A stretch of 40,994 nt of DNA from Pseudomonas sp. GM48 (GTDB taxonomy: Bacteria > Pseudomonadota > Gammaproteobacteria > Pseudomonadales > Pseudomonadaceae), in NCBI RefSeq assembly GCF_000282335.1, contig NZ_AKJM01000062.1, positions 1-40,994 of the forward strand, written 5' to 3'. The translations under genes and the position numbers were made by a program. Position 1 is the stretch's first letter; each line of letters opens with the position of its first letter. Positions 9,631 to 18,095 of the stretch are shown in pieces. The notes beneath the pieces are model-generated. The model saw only the letters and a list, made by a program, of their open reading frames with translations. It was not told where the DNA came from and did no database searches.

Positions 9631-9930
9631 GGGCGAGACCAGTCAAAATTGCGCGTTAAGTGAACACCCGGATTAAAACGCGCCACCTTTTAGCGCGTCG
9701 CTCCCAGATAAATCGTCTGACCGCTGATCGGGCGCCATCAAGCCCTCGACCACTCGTCACCCGTGCCTGCGGTGACACTCCTTTCCGACGCGGCGCAACG
9801 CCGTTCCCACAAGTGCTACCGAATTGCTCACAGCTCGTGGGCCGGGGCGCTTGCCAGTCCTGATGGCCATTTAAATCCCAACGCCTTGTAAGACATATAT
9901 AGACACATTCCGACGTCGTTTTTAGGAGTT

Positions 9931-9948
9931 ATTGAACGCGCATTCAAT
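9931..9948. promoter_or_regulatory. TetR-type palindrome upstream of gbdR
   Basis: ATTGAACGCGCATTCAAT is an inverted repeat with one mismatch pair. It resembles the BetI operator at 2225-2244 (ATTGAAC...TTCAAT arms) but has four extra bases between the arms. It lies about 115 bp before gbdR. Whether BetI or another TetR protein binds is unknown. Confidence 0.45.
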
Positions 9949-10063
9949 TTTAGGCATGGCAATTGCTCTGTCATTACAAAGCCCGTCTCCCACGCGAGAA
10001 CGATGGCAATAAAAAGAGCCTCCGCCTGAGGCCATCACCCGCTTTGTGTGAGGAGATACCGCG

Positions 10064-11167
10064 ATGACGACGTTCAACTCCGGGGCCCAACCCCAGAACC
10101 GTGCGCCTCAATCCATCGGCTTTCTGCTGCTGGACAATTTCACGCTGATTTCTCTGGCCTCCGCAGTGGAACCCCTGCGCATGGCCAACCAGTTGTCCGG
10201 TCGCGAGCTATATCGCTGGACCACCCTCACCGTCGATGGCGGCCAGGTCTGGGCCAGTGACGGCCTGCAGATCACCCCCGACGCCTCCATGCACAAAGCC
10301 CCGCCAATGGACACTGTCATTGTGTGCGGCGGTATCGGCATCCAGCGCACTGTTACCCGCGAACACGTGTCCTGGCTGCAAAGCCAGGCCCGCCAGTCCC
10401 GCCGCCTCGGCGCGGTGTGCACCGGCAGCTGGGCCCTGGCCTGCGCCGGCCTGCTCGACGGTTTTGATTGCAGCGTGCACTGGGAATGTCTGGCAGCGAT
10501 GCAGGAAGCTTTCCCGCGGGTGGCCATGAGCACCCGTCTGTTCACCCTCGACCGTAACCGTTTCACCAGCTCCGGCGGTACCGCGCCGTTGGACATGATG
10601 CTGCACCTGATCAGCCGCGATCACGGTCGTGAACTGTCGGCGGCCATTTCGGAAATGTTCGTCTACGAGCGTATCCGCAACGAGCAGGATCACCAGCGTG
10701 TGCCGCTCAAGCACATGCTCGGCACCAACCAGCCGAAGTTGCAGGAAATCGTTGCCTTGATGGAAGCCAACCTCGAAGAGCCGATCGACCTCGACGAACT
10801 GGCGGTGTATGTCGCGGTATCCCGTCGGCAGCTCGAACGCCTCTTCCAGAAATACCTGCACTGCTCGCCGTCGCGTTACTACCTGAAGCTGCGCCTGATC
10901 CGCGCCCGGCAATTGCTCAAGCAAACGCCGATGTCGATCATCGAAGTGGCATCGGTGTGTGGTTTCGTATCCACGCCGCACTTCTCCAAGTGCTACCGCG
11001 AATACTTCGGCATTCCGCCGCGTGACGAGCGCGTAGGCTCCAACACTACCCAGCAAGTGGCGATGATGCCGTTGCCACAGGCGCTGGTGCTGTCGCCGTT
11101 GTCCGGGCCGTTGTCGGCGCTGAGCCAGGCGCGCAATGAGTCGACGTTTGCCAGCGTAAGGCTCTAA
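10064..11167 (+). CDS. gbdR: AraC-family activator of glycine betaine catabolism
   Basis: Activates betaine and dimethylglycine catabolic genes when betaine or dimethylglycine is present. The 367 residues comprise an N-terminal DJ-1/PfpI (class I glutamine amidotransferase-like) sensing domain (about 15-195, with GGIGIQRTV and VCTGSWALACAGLLDG) and a C-terminal AraC double helix-turn-helix (about 230-325: LDELAVYVAVSRRQLERLF and IEVASVCGFVSTPHFSKCYR). GAGGAG lies 6-10 nt before the ATG. Its position after sdaB and the close likeness to CdhR fit GbdR. The nearby TetR-type palindrome suggests its own promoter may be controlled. Confidence 0.93.
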   Translation: MTTFNSGAQPQNRAPQSIGFLLLDNFTLISLASAVEPLRMANQLSGRELYRWTTLTVDGGQVWASDGLQITPDASMHKAPPMDTVIVCGGIGIQRTVTREHVSWLQSQARQSRRLGAVCTGSWALACAGLLDGFDCSVHWECLAAMQEAFPRVAMSTRLFTLDRNRFTSSGGTAPLDMMLHLISRDHGRELSAAISEMFVYERIRNEQDHQRVPLKHMLGTNQPKLQEIVALMEANLEEPIDLDELAVYVAVSRRQLERLFQKYLHCSPSRYYLKLRLIRARQLLKQTPMSIIEVASVCGFVSTPHFSKCYREYFGIPPRDERVGSNTTQQVAMMPLPQALVLSPLSGPLSALSQARNESTFASVRL

Positions 11168-11180
11168 ACCGAGGCGCTTT

Positions 11181-11314
11181 TGTGGCGAGGGAGCTTGCTC
11201 CCGCTGGGCTGCGCAGCAGCCCCAAAGCCGGTACATGCGTTCCTTGAGGTAAATCGCATTTACCGGTTTTGCGACCGCTTCGCGCTCGAGCGGGAGCAAG
11301 CTCCCTCGCCACAG
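11181..11314. repeat. Long imperfect palindrome, second REP-like family
   Basis: Outer arms TGTGGCGAGGGAGCTTGCTC and GAGCAAGCTCCCTCGCCACA frame inner partly paired arms (CTGCGCAGCAG side and GCGACCGCTTCGCGC side). Related copies occur at 14801-14966 and 33753-33886. This differs from the GTGGGAGCGGGCTTGC family. Confidence 0.8.
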
Positions 11315-11333
11315 AGTGTTCTCGCTTCGACAG

Positions 11334-11597
11334 TCAGGTGCGGTGGCTCTGCTGGTACTCCGCCAACGCCGGCAACAACTGCTTGTCGATCGCCTGGCGC
11401 ACCGCCGGCAGGATGGTCGCGCTGCTGGTGTACATCTGCTTGACCATGGTCCGCAGCGTCATCGCCCGCACATCATTCAATCCTCGTACCGCGCACTCGC
11501 AGGCCTGCTCGGCGGTGGAGCCGGTGGGCACTTCGAATCCCAACGACTTGAGCTGGCCCAACAGGTCTTCCTGGTCTATCAAATCAGCGTGCATCAT
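11334..11597 (-). CDS. Small conserved-type hypothetical protein
   Basis: I do not recognise this family. From the ATG at 11597 it is 87 residues, soluble and mostly helical in appearance (LLGQLKSLGFEVPTGSTAEQACECAVRGL...), with no signal peptide or membrane segment. AAGGA lies about 8 nt before this ATG, favouring it over the longer frame. A small gene is present at about this position next to gbdR in other Pseudomonas genomes (recollection, not checked). It is the only coding call between gbdR and the carnitine operon. The codon pattern looks normal for the window. Confidence 0.7.
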   Translation of the reverse strand: MMHADLIDQEDLLGQLKSLGFEVPTGSTAEQACECAVRGLNDVRAMTLRTMVKQMYTSSATILPAVRQAIDKQLLPALAEYQQSHRT

Positions 11598-11670
11598 GAC
11601 GCAATCCTTCTTCAGGGAACGGTGTCGTGGCTCGATTCTGGTAGGGCCACAAGGTGGCGGCAAGGGCGAA

Positions 11671-11845
11671 TTGTCGCAATGGCCGCAATACCTATGAACA
11701 GGTCGTTTTCGGCTAACTTGCCGTGCAGAGGAGTGGGCACACTGGGCCCAGCTCGCTTCACGAAGGTTTGGTCACCCTCGCATGGCGGCTCCTCAACAGT
11801 ACCCTCTGCCTCGATCCTGTCACGGCTTGATCGGGGCTTTTTTTT
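11671..11845 (+). ncRNA. Candidate small RNA with its own promoter and terminator
   Basis: A weak sigma-70-like promoter (TTGTCG 11671-11676, 16 bp, TATGAA 11693-11698) would start a transcript near 11705. This would end at the terminator at 11809-11845, giving about 140 nt. No credible reading frame lies in between, and the nearest gene on either side is on the opposite strand. The sequence itself is not recognised. Confidence 0.35.
11809..11845 (+). terminator. Orphan rho-independent terminator
   Basis: The stem CCTCGATC (11809-11816) pairs with GATCGGGG (11829-11836), including one G-T pair, and is followed by C and eight T. It faces rightward, although no plus-strand gene ends here (gbdR ends 640 bp earlier). 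Confidence 0.75.
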
Positions 11846-11886
11846 GTTTGTGAATCAATGGGTTTTGTGTCGATAGATAGACCGCT

Positions 11887-11968
11887 TTCGCGAGCAAGCC
11901 CGCTCCCACCGTTGACCGAGTCCCAGCAGGGGAATGCGGTCGAATGTGGGAGCGGGCTTGCTCGCGAA
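11887..11968. repeat. REP doublet (REPIN)
   Basis: Inverted pair of REP copies immediately downstream of the last gene of the carnitine operon. Confidence 0.9.
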
Positions 11969-11983
11969 AAACGATGACGCGGT

Positions 11984-13147
11984 CTAGCGTTGCAACACCA
12001 GAATCCGCGACAACAGCTCATCCCGGTCGACATAGCAGCCCTGGAAATGCCGCGCCCCGGTGGCGGGGTCGAAGGCGTTGCGGGCGTGGAGGGTGCGACG
12101 ATTGTCAAAGCACCACAGCTCACCGGGATTGAGCCGCTGCATCAATCTGAATCGGGGCTCGCGGGTCATCGCGATAAAGCGCCGGTAGGCTTGATAGAGC
12201 TTGGGCATCTGCTCAACTGAGGCATCGAACGGCCCGCGCAGAAAGTTTGCCATGCGGATTTCCGACACCTGCCCCAAGGCGTCCAGGGCAATGATCGGGG
12301 CGAGACAGCGGTAGTCGCTATGGCGGTCCTTGTTGCGAAACTCCACGGGGATTTCGCAGAGGCTTTTGAAGGATTCGGGGTCTTCCCGGCGCAAGGCGTC
12401 GGCAATGGCAAAACCGTCGACAAAAATGCTCTCGCCACCCTCGGCGTCATTGACCAGGCAATGCAAAAATTGCAGCCCCGGTTGCAACTCCCGGGTTGGC
12501 AAATCGCTGTGCAGCGGCAGGTTGAACGCGGTGTAGGCGTTGCTGTCGGCATCGGCTTTGGATTGCACGTTGAACAGCACGCCGAAATTGCTCTCGCGGA
12601 TGAAGGAAATCCGTTGGGCGATCAGTTTCAGCGAACCGGGCTCGGTGGGCACACCACGAACCTGGGTCAAGCCGACATCGCGCACCGCCAACAACCATTG
12701 CAACAAGGCGTCAGGGTCGTTCATCAGTGCTTGATATTCGAACACCGGCAACTGCAAGTCGTTATGCCAGAGCCTGGCTTTCGGTTTGCCTGCCAGGCGT
12801 TCGGCGCGGGATTCATCGTCATAGGCGTGGGCGCGCAGCCAGCCAGGGTCGAAGCGGCTTGAGTGTCCGTCCTGCCAATCCACCGTCAGGCAGCCATCGC
12901 TGTCGATAAGGGCGTTATCGGGCATCAGGTCATGAGCCACATCGACGATTTCCAGCACTTGTTCGCGGGTTACGGTGTAGACGCACTGCGGGCACGGGCA
13001 ATTGTCCCGCAGCCATTGATGGTGGAAAGGGCTGACGCGATCGTCGGCCCACTTCACCAGAACACGGTCGGCCAGGGTCTGCACGCCAGTCAGCGCGCTG
13101 ATCAACGGGTAAGTACGAAAGTCGGCAAATGCAGCGGCGGTGTTCAT
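11984..13147 (-). CDS. Gamma-butyrobetaine dioxygenase (2-oxoglutarate dependent)
   Basis: Likely hydroxylates gamma-butyrobetaine to L-carnitine using Fe(II), oxygen and 2-oxoglutarate. The 387 residues match the size of bacterial gamma-butyrobetaine hydroxylases. The N-terminal zinc domain (WLRDNCPCPQC, with Cys50, Cys52, Cys55 and a likely ligand His95) is characteristic of this subgroup. The TauD-type core has the iron motif HSD (His213, Asp215), the distal His354 in RRTLHARNAFD, and Arg366 for 2-oxoglutarate. It lies 13 bp after cdhB at the end of the carnitine operon, which makes carnitine synthesis the natural role. Trimethyllysine dioxygenase is a related alternative, but less likely here. 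Synonyms in use include bbsH and bbox. Confidence 0.85.
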   Translation of the reverse strand: MNTAAAFADFRTYPLISALTGVQTLADRVLVKWADDRVSPFHHQWLRDNCPCPQCVYTVTREQVLEIVDVAHDLMPDNALIDSDGCLTVDWQDGHSSRFDPGWLRAHAYDDESRAERLAGKPKARLWHNDLQLPVFEYQALMNDPDALLQWLLAVRDVGLTQVRGVPTEPGSLKLIAQRISFIRESNFGVLFNVQSKADADSNAYTAFNLPLHSDLPTRELQPGLQFLHCLVNDAEGGESIFVDGFAIADALRREDPESFKSLCEIPVEFRNKDRHSDYRCLAPIIALDALGQVSEIRMANFLRGPFDASVEQMPKLYQAYRRFIAMTREPRFRLMQRLNPGELWCFDNRRTLHARNAFDPATGARHFQGCYVDRDELLSRILVLQR

Positions 13148-13160
13148 GGCGATCTCCTTG

Positions 13161-13637
13161 TTATTTTTTTGGGGGTAATGCGATCACTCGGCCAATGTAC
13201 TCGGGCGTGGGCAGGTCCGTCTGTTCGGCGACGATGGCTTGCAGCCGGCTCAAGGACAGGTCGCTGAACGGTGCCGAACGCGGCCCGGCGAGATCCACGT
13301 GCAGCAGCATCTGTTCATTGCCCGCCAGCGCCTGGTCATCACCGACCAGATGCAGGCTGTGATAGAGGTGCACGCGCTTGCTGTCGTGGGCGATGATTTG
13401 GGTGTGCACTTCGACTTGAGCGTCGAGCTTCACTTCGTGCAGGTAGTTGAGGTGCAGTTCGAGGGTGAACAGCGAGTTGCCACTGGCCTCGCGGCTGTTG
13501 CTGTCGAGTCCCAGGCGATCCATAAGGGCATCGGTGGCGTAGCTGAAAATCAGCAGGTAGAAGGCGTCGCGCAGGTGGCCGTTGTAGTCGACCCAGTCGG
13601 GGATGATGGTGGTTTGGTAGGTGGTGAGGCTGGGCAT
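13161..13637 (-). CDS. cdhB: Betainyl-CoA thioesterase
   Basis: Hydrolyses betainyl-CoA to glycine betaine and CoA, the third step from carnitine. The 158 residues form a single hotdog-fold thioesterase domain (YQTTIIPDWVDYNGHLRDAFYL at the start, written as two parts: IPDWVDYNGHL and RDAFYLLIFSYATDALM). The aspartate in DYNGH is in the usual catalytic position of 4-hydroxybenzoyl-CoA thioesterase-like proteins. It lies between cdhA and the dioxygenase gene. The specific substrate is taken from the conserved cdhC-cdhA-cdhB order, not from the sequence itself. Confidence 0.88.
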   Translation of the reverse strand: MPSLTTYQTTIIPDWVDYNGHLRDAFYLLIFSYATDALMDRLGLDSNSREASGNSLFTLELHLNYLHEVKLDAQVEVHTQIIAHDSKRVHLYHSLHLVGDDQALAGNEQMLLHVDLAGPRSAPFSDLSLSRLQAIVAEQTDLPTPEYIGRVIALPPKK

Positions 13638-13675
13638 GGTTTCTGATCCAATTTGTGTGGTGACTGGACTGCCGC

Positions 13676-13769
13676 TATCGCGAGCAAGCTCGCTCCCACA
13701 GTGATTTGAGGTGTGAATACAATCAATGTCACTCAGCAGGTCCCCTGTGGGAGCGAGCTTGCTCGCGAT
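13676..13769. repeat. REP doublet, variant core
   Basis: Inverted REP copies with the variant TCGCGAGCAAGCTCGCTCCC / GGGAGCGAGCTTGCTCGCGA instead of the common GCAAGCCCGC form. It occupies the cdhA-cdhB gap of the operon. Confidence 0.85.
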
Positions 13770-13801
13770 GGGGCCAGCCCTGCTGGCCCCGCAGCTTTGG
13801 G

Positions 13802-14767
13802 TTACTCGCTGAAGGCCATCCCATGTTTTTCTTTGGTGGTCTTCACCGCCTCCAGCACCGCCAGCAGGCAGTCATCACGATAGCGCTCCAGCGCCGAAAT
13901 GCTGTGTTTGCCCAGTTGATCGCTGGTGCCATCGACCACGTCATCGATCAGTTTGTCGGTCAGCTCCGGCGCCGGCAGGTAGGTCCATGGCAATTGCAAC
14001 GCCGGGCCGAACTGGGCCATGAAGTGACGCATGCCGGCATCGCCACCGGCGAGGGTGTAGGTCAGGAACGTACCCATGAACGACCAGCGCAAGCCTGCGC
14101 CGAAGCGGATGGCATCGTCGATCTCGCCAGTGGTCGCCACGCCGTCGTTGACCAGGTGCAGCGCCTCGCGCCACAGCGCTTCAAGCAGACGGTCGGCGAT
14201 GAAGCCCGGTACTTCCTTGCGCACGTGCAGTGGGCGCATGCCTAAGGATTCATAGACTTTCATCGCGGCTTGCACCGCTTCGGGGGCGGTATTTTTACCG
14301 CCGACCACTTCGACCAGCGGCAGCAGGTAAACCGGGTTGAACGGGTGGCCGACCACGCAGCGTTCCGGGTGCGTGGAGCTTTCGTAGAATTCACTCGGCA
14401 ACAAGCCGGAGGTGCTGGAACCGATCAACGCATTGGGCTTGGCCGCCGCGCTGATTTTGCTGTGCAGTTCCAGTTTCAGCTCCAGTCGTTCCGGGGCGCT
14501 TTCCTGGATGAAATCGGCATCGCGCACGCACTCTTCGATGGTCGCGACAAAGCGCAGGCGATCCTGCGAAGCGCCGGGGGCCAGGCCTTGTTTCTCCAGG
14601 GCGCCCCAGGCATTTGCAACGCGTTTACGCAGGGCTGCTTCAGCGCCGGGTGCCGGGTCCCAGGCCACGACATCCAGGCCATGGGCGAGGGCGCGGGATA
14701 CCCAACCGCTGCCGATGACACCGCTGCCCAGGGCGGCGAAGGTTTTGATTTCGGTGATGAAGCTCAT
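13802..14767 (-). CDS. cdhA: L-carnitine 3-dehydrogenase
   Basis: Oxidises L-carnitine to 3-dehydrocarnitine with NAD+. From the ATG at 14767 the protein is 321 residues, the usual size. The N-terminal Rossmann motif GSGVIGSG (Gly14-x-Gly16-x2-Gly19) and the acidic VVAWDP strand fit NAD. The 3-hydroxyacyl-CoA dehydrogenase-type layout follows, with [21 protein letters not shown] and [21 protein letters not shown] segments (each cited in short form). The open frame upstream of 14767 runs through the repeat at 14801-14966 and is not coding. The order cdhC-cdhA-cdhB supports the call. L-carnitine versus hydroxyacyl-CoA use is decided by this context. Confidence 0.93.
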   Translation of the reverse strand: MSFITEIKTFAALGSGVIGSGWVSRALAHGLDVVAWDPAPGAEAALRKRVANAWGALEKQGLAPGASQDRLRFVATIEECVRDADFIQESAPERLELKLELHSKISAAAKPNALIGSSTSGLLPSEFYESSTHPERCVVGHPFNPVYLLPLVEVVGGKNTAPEAVQAAMKVYESLGMRPLHVRKEVPGFIADRLLEALWREALHLVNDGVATTGEIDDAIRFGAGLRWSFMGTFLTYTLAGGDAGMRHFMAQFGPALQLPWTYLPAPELTDKLIDDVVDGTSDQLGKHSISALERYRDDCLLAVLEAVKTTKEKHGMAFSE

Positions 14768-14800
14768 GGTCAATTCCTGAATTTGGCTCGGAAAAAAAAC

Positions 14801-14966
14801 TGTAGGAGCGAGCTTTTGTGGCGAGGGGGCTTGCCCCCGTTCGACTGCGAAGCAGTCGTAAACCGTTGCACGTGGTGTGTCTGAAACACCTCGGTTGCTG
14901 GTTTTAGGGCCGCTTCGCAACCCAACGGGGGCAAGCCCCCTCGCCACAAAAGCCCGCTCCCACAGG
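14801..14966. repeat. Nested REP-like inverted repeat
   Basis: Outer arms GGAGCGAGCTTTTGTGGCG and CGCCACAAAAGCCCGCTCC surround a second pair GAGGGGGCTTGCCCCC / GGGGGCAAGCCCCCTC. It looks like the 11181 type inserted within a REP doublet. It fills the cdhC-cdhA gap. Confidence 0.8.
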
Positions 14967-14983
14967 GGGAAAGTTGTTGTGAA

Positions 14984-15871
14984 TTAACCGCGCTTGGTCA
15001 GGCCCATTTTTGCCCGGCCTTCAGCCGGGGTCAGTACCCGGGCACCGAGGCGGCTGAGGATTTCCGTGGCGCGTTCGACCAGTTGGCCGTTGGTCGCCAG
15101 CACGCCCTTGTCCAGCCACAGGTTGTCTTCCAGGCCGACGCGCACGTTGCCGCCGAGCAATACCGCTTGCGCCGCCATCGGCATCTGCATGCGACCGATA
15201 CCGAAGCCGGCCCAGACCGCATCGGCGGGCAGGTTGTCGACCATGGCTTTCATGGTGGTAGTGTCCGCCGGCGCGCCCCACGGGATGCCCAGGCACAGCT
15301 GGAACAATGGGTTGTCGAGCAGGCCTTCCTTGATCATCTGCTTGGCGAACCACAGGTGACCGGTGTCGAAAATTTCCAGCTCGGCTTTCACACCCAGTTC
15401 CTGGATGCGTTTGGCGCCAGCGCGCAGCTGGGCCGGGGTGGAGACGTAAATGGTGTCGCCGTCGCCGAAGTTCAGGGTGCCGCAATCGAGGGTGCAGATT
15501 TCCGGCAGCAATTCTTCGACGTGGGCCAGGCGGGTCAGTGGGCCGACCAGGTCGGTATTCGGACCGAACTCCATCGGATTCTCGCCGGCACCGATTTCCA
15601 GGTCGCCACCCATACCGGCGGTGAGGTTGACGATGATGTCGACGTCCGCCTCGCGGATGCGCTCCATCACTTCGCGGTACAGCGCCACGTCACGGCTGAA
15701 CTTGCCGGTTTGCGGGTCGCGCACATGGCAGTGAACCACGGTGGCGCCGGCCTTGGCGGCTTCCACGGCGGCGGCCGCGATCTGTTTCGGGGTGACCGGC
15801 ACGTGTGGGCTCTTGCTGGTCGTGTCGCCAGCACCGGTGAGTGCGCAGGTGATGATGACGTCGTGGTTCAT
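14984..15871 (-). CDS. cdhC: 3-dehydrocarnitine cleavage enzyme (BKACE family)
   Basis: Exchanges the betaine unit of 3-dehydrocarnitine onto acetyl-CoA, giving betainyl-CoA and acetoacetate. The 295 residues form the beta-keto acid cleavage enzyme (DUF849) TIM barrel. The zinc-binding HCH motif is at His47 and His49 ([13 protein letters not shown]), and the C-terminal segment ends in [13 protein letters not shown], typical of the family. AAGGAA lies 7 nt before the ATG. It is the first enzyme gene after caiX. Substrate is assigned from the neighbouring carnitine dehydrogenase and thioesterase, for which this activity is established in Pseudomonas. Confidence 0.93.
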   Translation of the reverse strand: MNHDVIITCALTGAGDTTSKSPHVPVTPKQIAAAAVEAAKAGATVVHCHVRDPQTGKFSRDVALYREVMERIREADVDIIVNLTAGMGGDLEIGAGENPMEFGPNTDLVGPLTRLAHVEELLPEICTLDCGTLNFGDGDTIYVSTPAQLRAGAKRIQELGVKAELEIFDTGHLWFAKQMIKEGLLDNPLFQLCLGIPWGAPADTTTMKAMVDNLPADAVWAGFGIGRMQMPMAAQAVLLGGNVRVGLEDNLWLDKGVLATNGQLVERATEILSRLGARVLTPAEGRAKMGLTKRG

Positions 15872-15926
15872 TTGGCGGTTCCTTACAGGCGAGTTTTTGG
15901 TTTTGGCCAGGCGTGGTGATCCCGTT

Positions 15927-15946
15927 CGCAGCCCGTTGGGGCTGCG
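15927..15946 (-). other. Intercistronic hairpin between caiX and cdhC
   Basis: CGCAGCCC (15927-15934) and GGGCTGCG (15939-15946) form a perfect 8-bp stem with a 4-nt loop and no T tract. It parallels the hairpin after cbcX. It probably protects the caiX message or tunes downstream expression (inference). Confidence 0.5.
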
Positions 15947-15965
15947 AGTCGGAGGTTCGTTCGGT

Positions 15966-16910
15966 TTATTTACTGGTCAGTTGCAGGTTTTCAGCGGCCG
16001 GTTTTCCATCGAAGGTGGTGACGCCTTCAAGCCAGCGTTTTTTGTCCTGCGGGTGATCCTTGATCCATTGCTTGGCCGATTCGAAAGCGTCCTTGTGATC
16101 CAGCAGCGGCTGCATCATCCGGCTCTCGTCTTCGGCGGTGAACGTCAGGTTGCTCAGCAAACGACCGATGTTCGGGCATTGCTCGGCGTAGGTCGGCGCG
16201 GTGACTGTCCATACCGTGGCCTTGCCTTCATCCGGCCCAAGGGCGTTTTCACTGCCGGTGAGGTAGGTCATTTTCACGTTGACGTTCATCGGGTGCGGCG
16301 CCCAGCCGAAGAACACCACGGCTTCGTTGCGACGCACGGCGCGATCCACGGCGGCGAGCATGCCGGCTTCGCTGGATTCGACCAGCTGGAACTTGCCGAG
16401 GCCGAACTGGTTCTTGGCGATCATTGCCTTGATCTGGGTGTTGGCGCCCGAGCCAGGCTCGATGCCGTAGATCTTGCCGCCCAGTTCTTTTTCGAACTTG
16501 GCGATGTCAGCGAAGGTTTTCAGGCCCTTGTCGGCGAGGTAGGTCGGCACGGCGAGGGTCGCGCGGGCGTCTTTCAGGCTTGGCGCCTCAAGCACCTTGA
16601 CCTGTTTGGCATCGACGAACGGGGTGATGGTCTGGGTCATCAGCGGGTTCCAGTACCCGAGGAACAGGTCCAGACGCTGGTCGCGGATCCCGGCGAAGAT
16701 GATTTGCTGGGAGGCGCTGGTTTGTTTGGTGCTGTAGCCGAGGCCATCGAGCAATACCTGGGTCATGGCACTGGTGGCGATCACGTCGGTCCAGTTCACT
16801 ACACCCATGCGCACGTTCTGGCATGCGGCGGGTTCGGCGGCCATGACACTGGCGCTCAGTAATGCGGTACCACTGAGTGCAAGAACACAGCTGCTGATCA
16901 GTCGTTTCAT
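15966..16910 (-). CDS. caiX: Periplasmic carnitine-binding protein
   Basis: Binds carnitine in the periplasm and hands it to a shared ABC core; no permease or ATPase gene accompanies it, so CbcWV is the likely partner. From the ATG at 16910 it is 314 residues with a signal peptide ([20 protein letters not shown], cleaved after ...SVMA before AEPAAC). AGGA lies about 8 nt upstream; an earlier in-frame ATG at 16934 lacks a ribosome site. It shares the [22 protein letters not shown] and [12 protein letters not shown] segments with CbcX. It heads the carnitine operon, divergent from cdhR. Confidence 0.92.
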   Translation of the reverse strand: MKRLISSCVLALSGTALLSASVMAAEPAACQNVRMGVVNWTDVIATSAMTQVLLDGLGYSTKQTSASQQIIFAGIRDQRLDLFLGYWNPLMTQTITPFVDAKQVKVLEAPSLKDARATLAVPTYLADKGLKTFADIAKFEKELGGKIYGIEPGSGANTQIKAMIAKNQFGLGKFQLVESSEAGMLAAVDRAVRRNEAVVFFGWAPHPMNVNVKMTYLTGSENALGPDEGKATVWTVTAPTYAEQCPNIGRLLSNLTFTAEDESRMMQPLLDHKDAFESAKQWIKDHPQDKKRWLEGVTTFDGKPAAENLQLTSK

Positions 16911-17001
16911 TCTCAGGTTCCTCGGCAGTTTCATTATTGTGGGTCCGGTCGTCTTTGTGCGCCGGTGATGCCAAGTTACGCAGCTAAGCGCCCGTGAAAG
17001 C

Positions 17002-17036
17002 GCACTGCGGCGACCAGCTCTTGCACTGCAGCGACC
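17002..17036. promoter_or_regulatory. 21-bp-spaced direct repeats in the caiX-cdhR promoter region
   Basis: GCACTGCGGCGACC (17002-17015) and GCACTGCAGCGACC (17023-17036) match at 13 of 14 positions and start 21 bp apart. This is a strong candidate operator for the AraC-type regulator CdhR, placed about 92 bp before caiX and about 86 bp before cdhR. Binding is inferred. Confidence 0.65.
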
Positions 17037-17121
17037 TGTGCTCTTGTATGCCGCTCGCAAGTGGCGTATCAACGTCCTCACGCTACCCGCCCTCTTGTTA
17101 CCTGCTAAGCGAGTGCGCTCC

Positions 17122-18066
17122 ATGTCCCAGGATTTCTACTTCTTGTTGATGCCGGGTTTCTCGGCCATTGGGTTTATCTCGGCCATCGAGCCGTTGCGGG
17201 TCGCCAATCGTTTTCGCGGCGAGCTGTATCGCTGGCATGTACTGAGTGCCGATGGCGGGGCGGTGCTGGCCAGCAACGGCATGTCGGTCAACGCCGATGC
17301 GGCGCTGGAACCGTTGAAAAAAGGCGCGACGCTGCTGGTGGTCGCCGGGTTCGAACCCCTGAAATTCGCCACTCCGGCGCTGGAGCACTGGCTGCGGCGC
17401 CTGGACAACGAAGGCGTGACCCTGGGCGCCATCGACACTGGCAGCTTCATCCTCGCCGAGGCGGGTTTGCTCGATGGCCATCGGCTGACCCTGCACTGGG
17501 AGGCCATCGACGCCTTCAAGGAGTCTTATCCACAGCTCAGCGTCACCCAGGAATTGTTCGAGATCGACCGCCGACGCATCACCTCCGCCGGCGGCACCGC
17601 TTCCATTGACCTGATGCTGGATCTGATCGCCCAGGCCCACGGTCCCGAGCTGGCGATCCAGGTCAGCGAACAGTTCGTACTCGGCCGTATCCGCCCGCGC
17701 AAAGACCACCAGCGCATGGAAGTCGCCACGCGTTATGGCATCAGCAACAAGAAACTGGTGCACGTGATCGGCGAGATGGAGCAGCACAGCGAACCGCCGC
17801 TCAGCACCCTGGAACTGGCGGAATCGATCAAGGTGACGCGACGGCAGCTGGAGCGCCTGTTTCGCTTGCACTTGAACGACACGCCGAGCAACTTCTACCT
17901 GCGTTTACGGCTGGAAAAGGCCCGGCAGTTGCTACGTCAGACTGACATGAGCGTGTTGGAGGTGAGCATTGCCTGCGGGTTTGAATCGCCGTCGTATTTC
18001 ACCCGCAGTTATCGGGCGAAATATGCGCGGTGCCCGCGGGAGGATCGGCGTACCGCGAAAGCCTGA
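17122..18066 (+). CDS. cdhR: AraC-family activator of carnitine catabolism
   Basis: Activates the caiX-cdh operon in response to carnitine. From the ATG at 17122 it is 314 residues (MSQDFYFLLMPGFSAIGF...). The N-terminal domain is DJ-1/PfpI-like (about 1-170) and the C-terminal AraC domain (about 205-300) has LELAESIKVTRRQLERLF and LEVSIACGFESPSYFTRSYR. An in-frame ATG at 17038 would add 28 residues but overlaps the operator-like repeats and lacks homology-like character, so the later start is preferred; no strong Shine-Dalgarno is visible for it. Paralogous to GbdR in this window. Confidence 0.9.
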   Translation: MSQDFYFLLMPGFSAIGFISAIEPLRVANRFRGELYRWHVLSADGGAVLASNGMSVNADAALEPLKKGATLLVVAGFEPLKFATPALEHWLRRLDNEGVTLGAIDTGSFILAEAGLLDGHRLTLHWEAIDAFKESYPQLSVTQELFEIDRRRITSAGGTASIDLMLDLIAQAHGPELAIQVSEQFVLGRIRPRKDHQRMEVATRYGISNKKLVHVIGEMEQHSEPPLSTLELAESIKVTRRQLERLFRLHLNDTPSNFYLRLRLEKARQLLRQTDMSVLEVSIACGFESPSYFTRSYRAKYARCPREDRRTAKA

Positions 18067-18095
18067 TTGAGTTTTGAGGCTAAACACATGGCCAG

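Noticed and set aside
10008..10038. Minus-strand terminator just upstream of gbdR (GCCTC/GAGGC stem with a T run)
   Set aside because: The stem is only 5 bp and no minus-strand gene reads into it; it is more likely part of the gbdR leader.
16911..16934. Earlier start for caiX at 16934
   Set aside because: It has no ribosome site and would put a charged stretch before the signal peptide; the ATG at 16910 has AGGA at a proper distance.
16964..16984. Sigma-54 promoter for caiX (TTGGCA with GG-N10-GC spacing on the minus strand)
   Set aside because: Only the -24 part fits; the -12 part (GGCGCA) is poor, and the same spacing occurs by chance often in GC-rich DNA.
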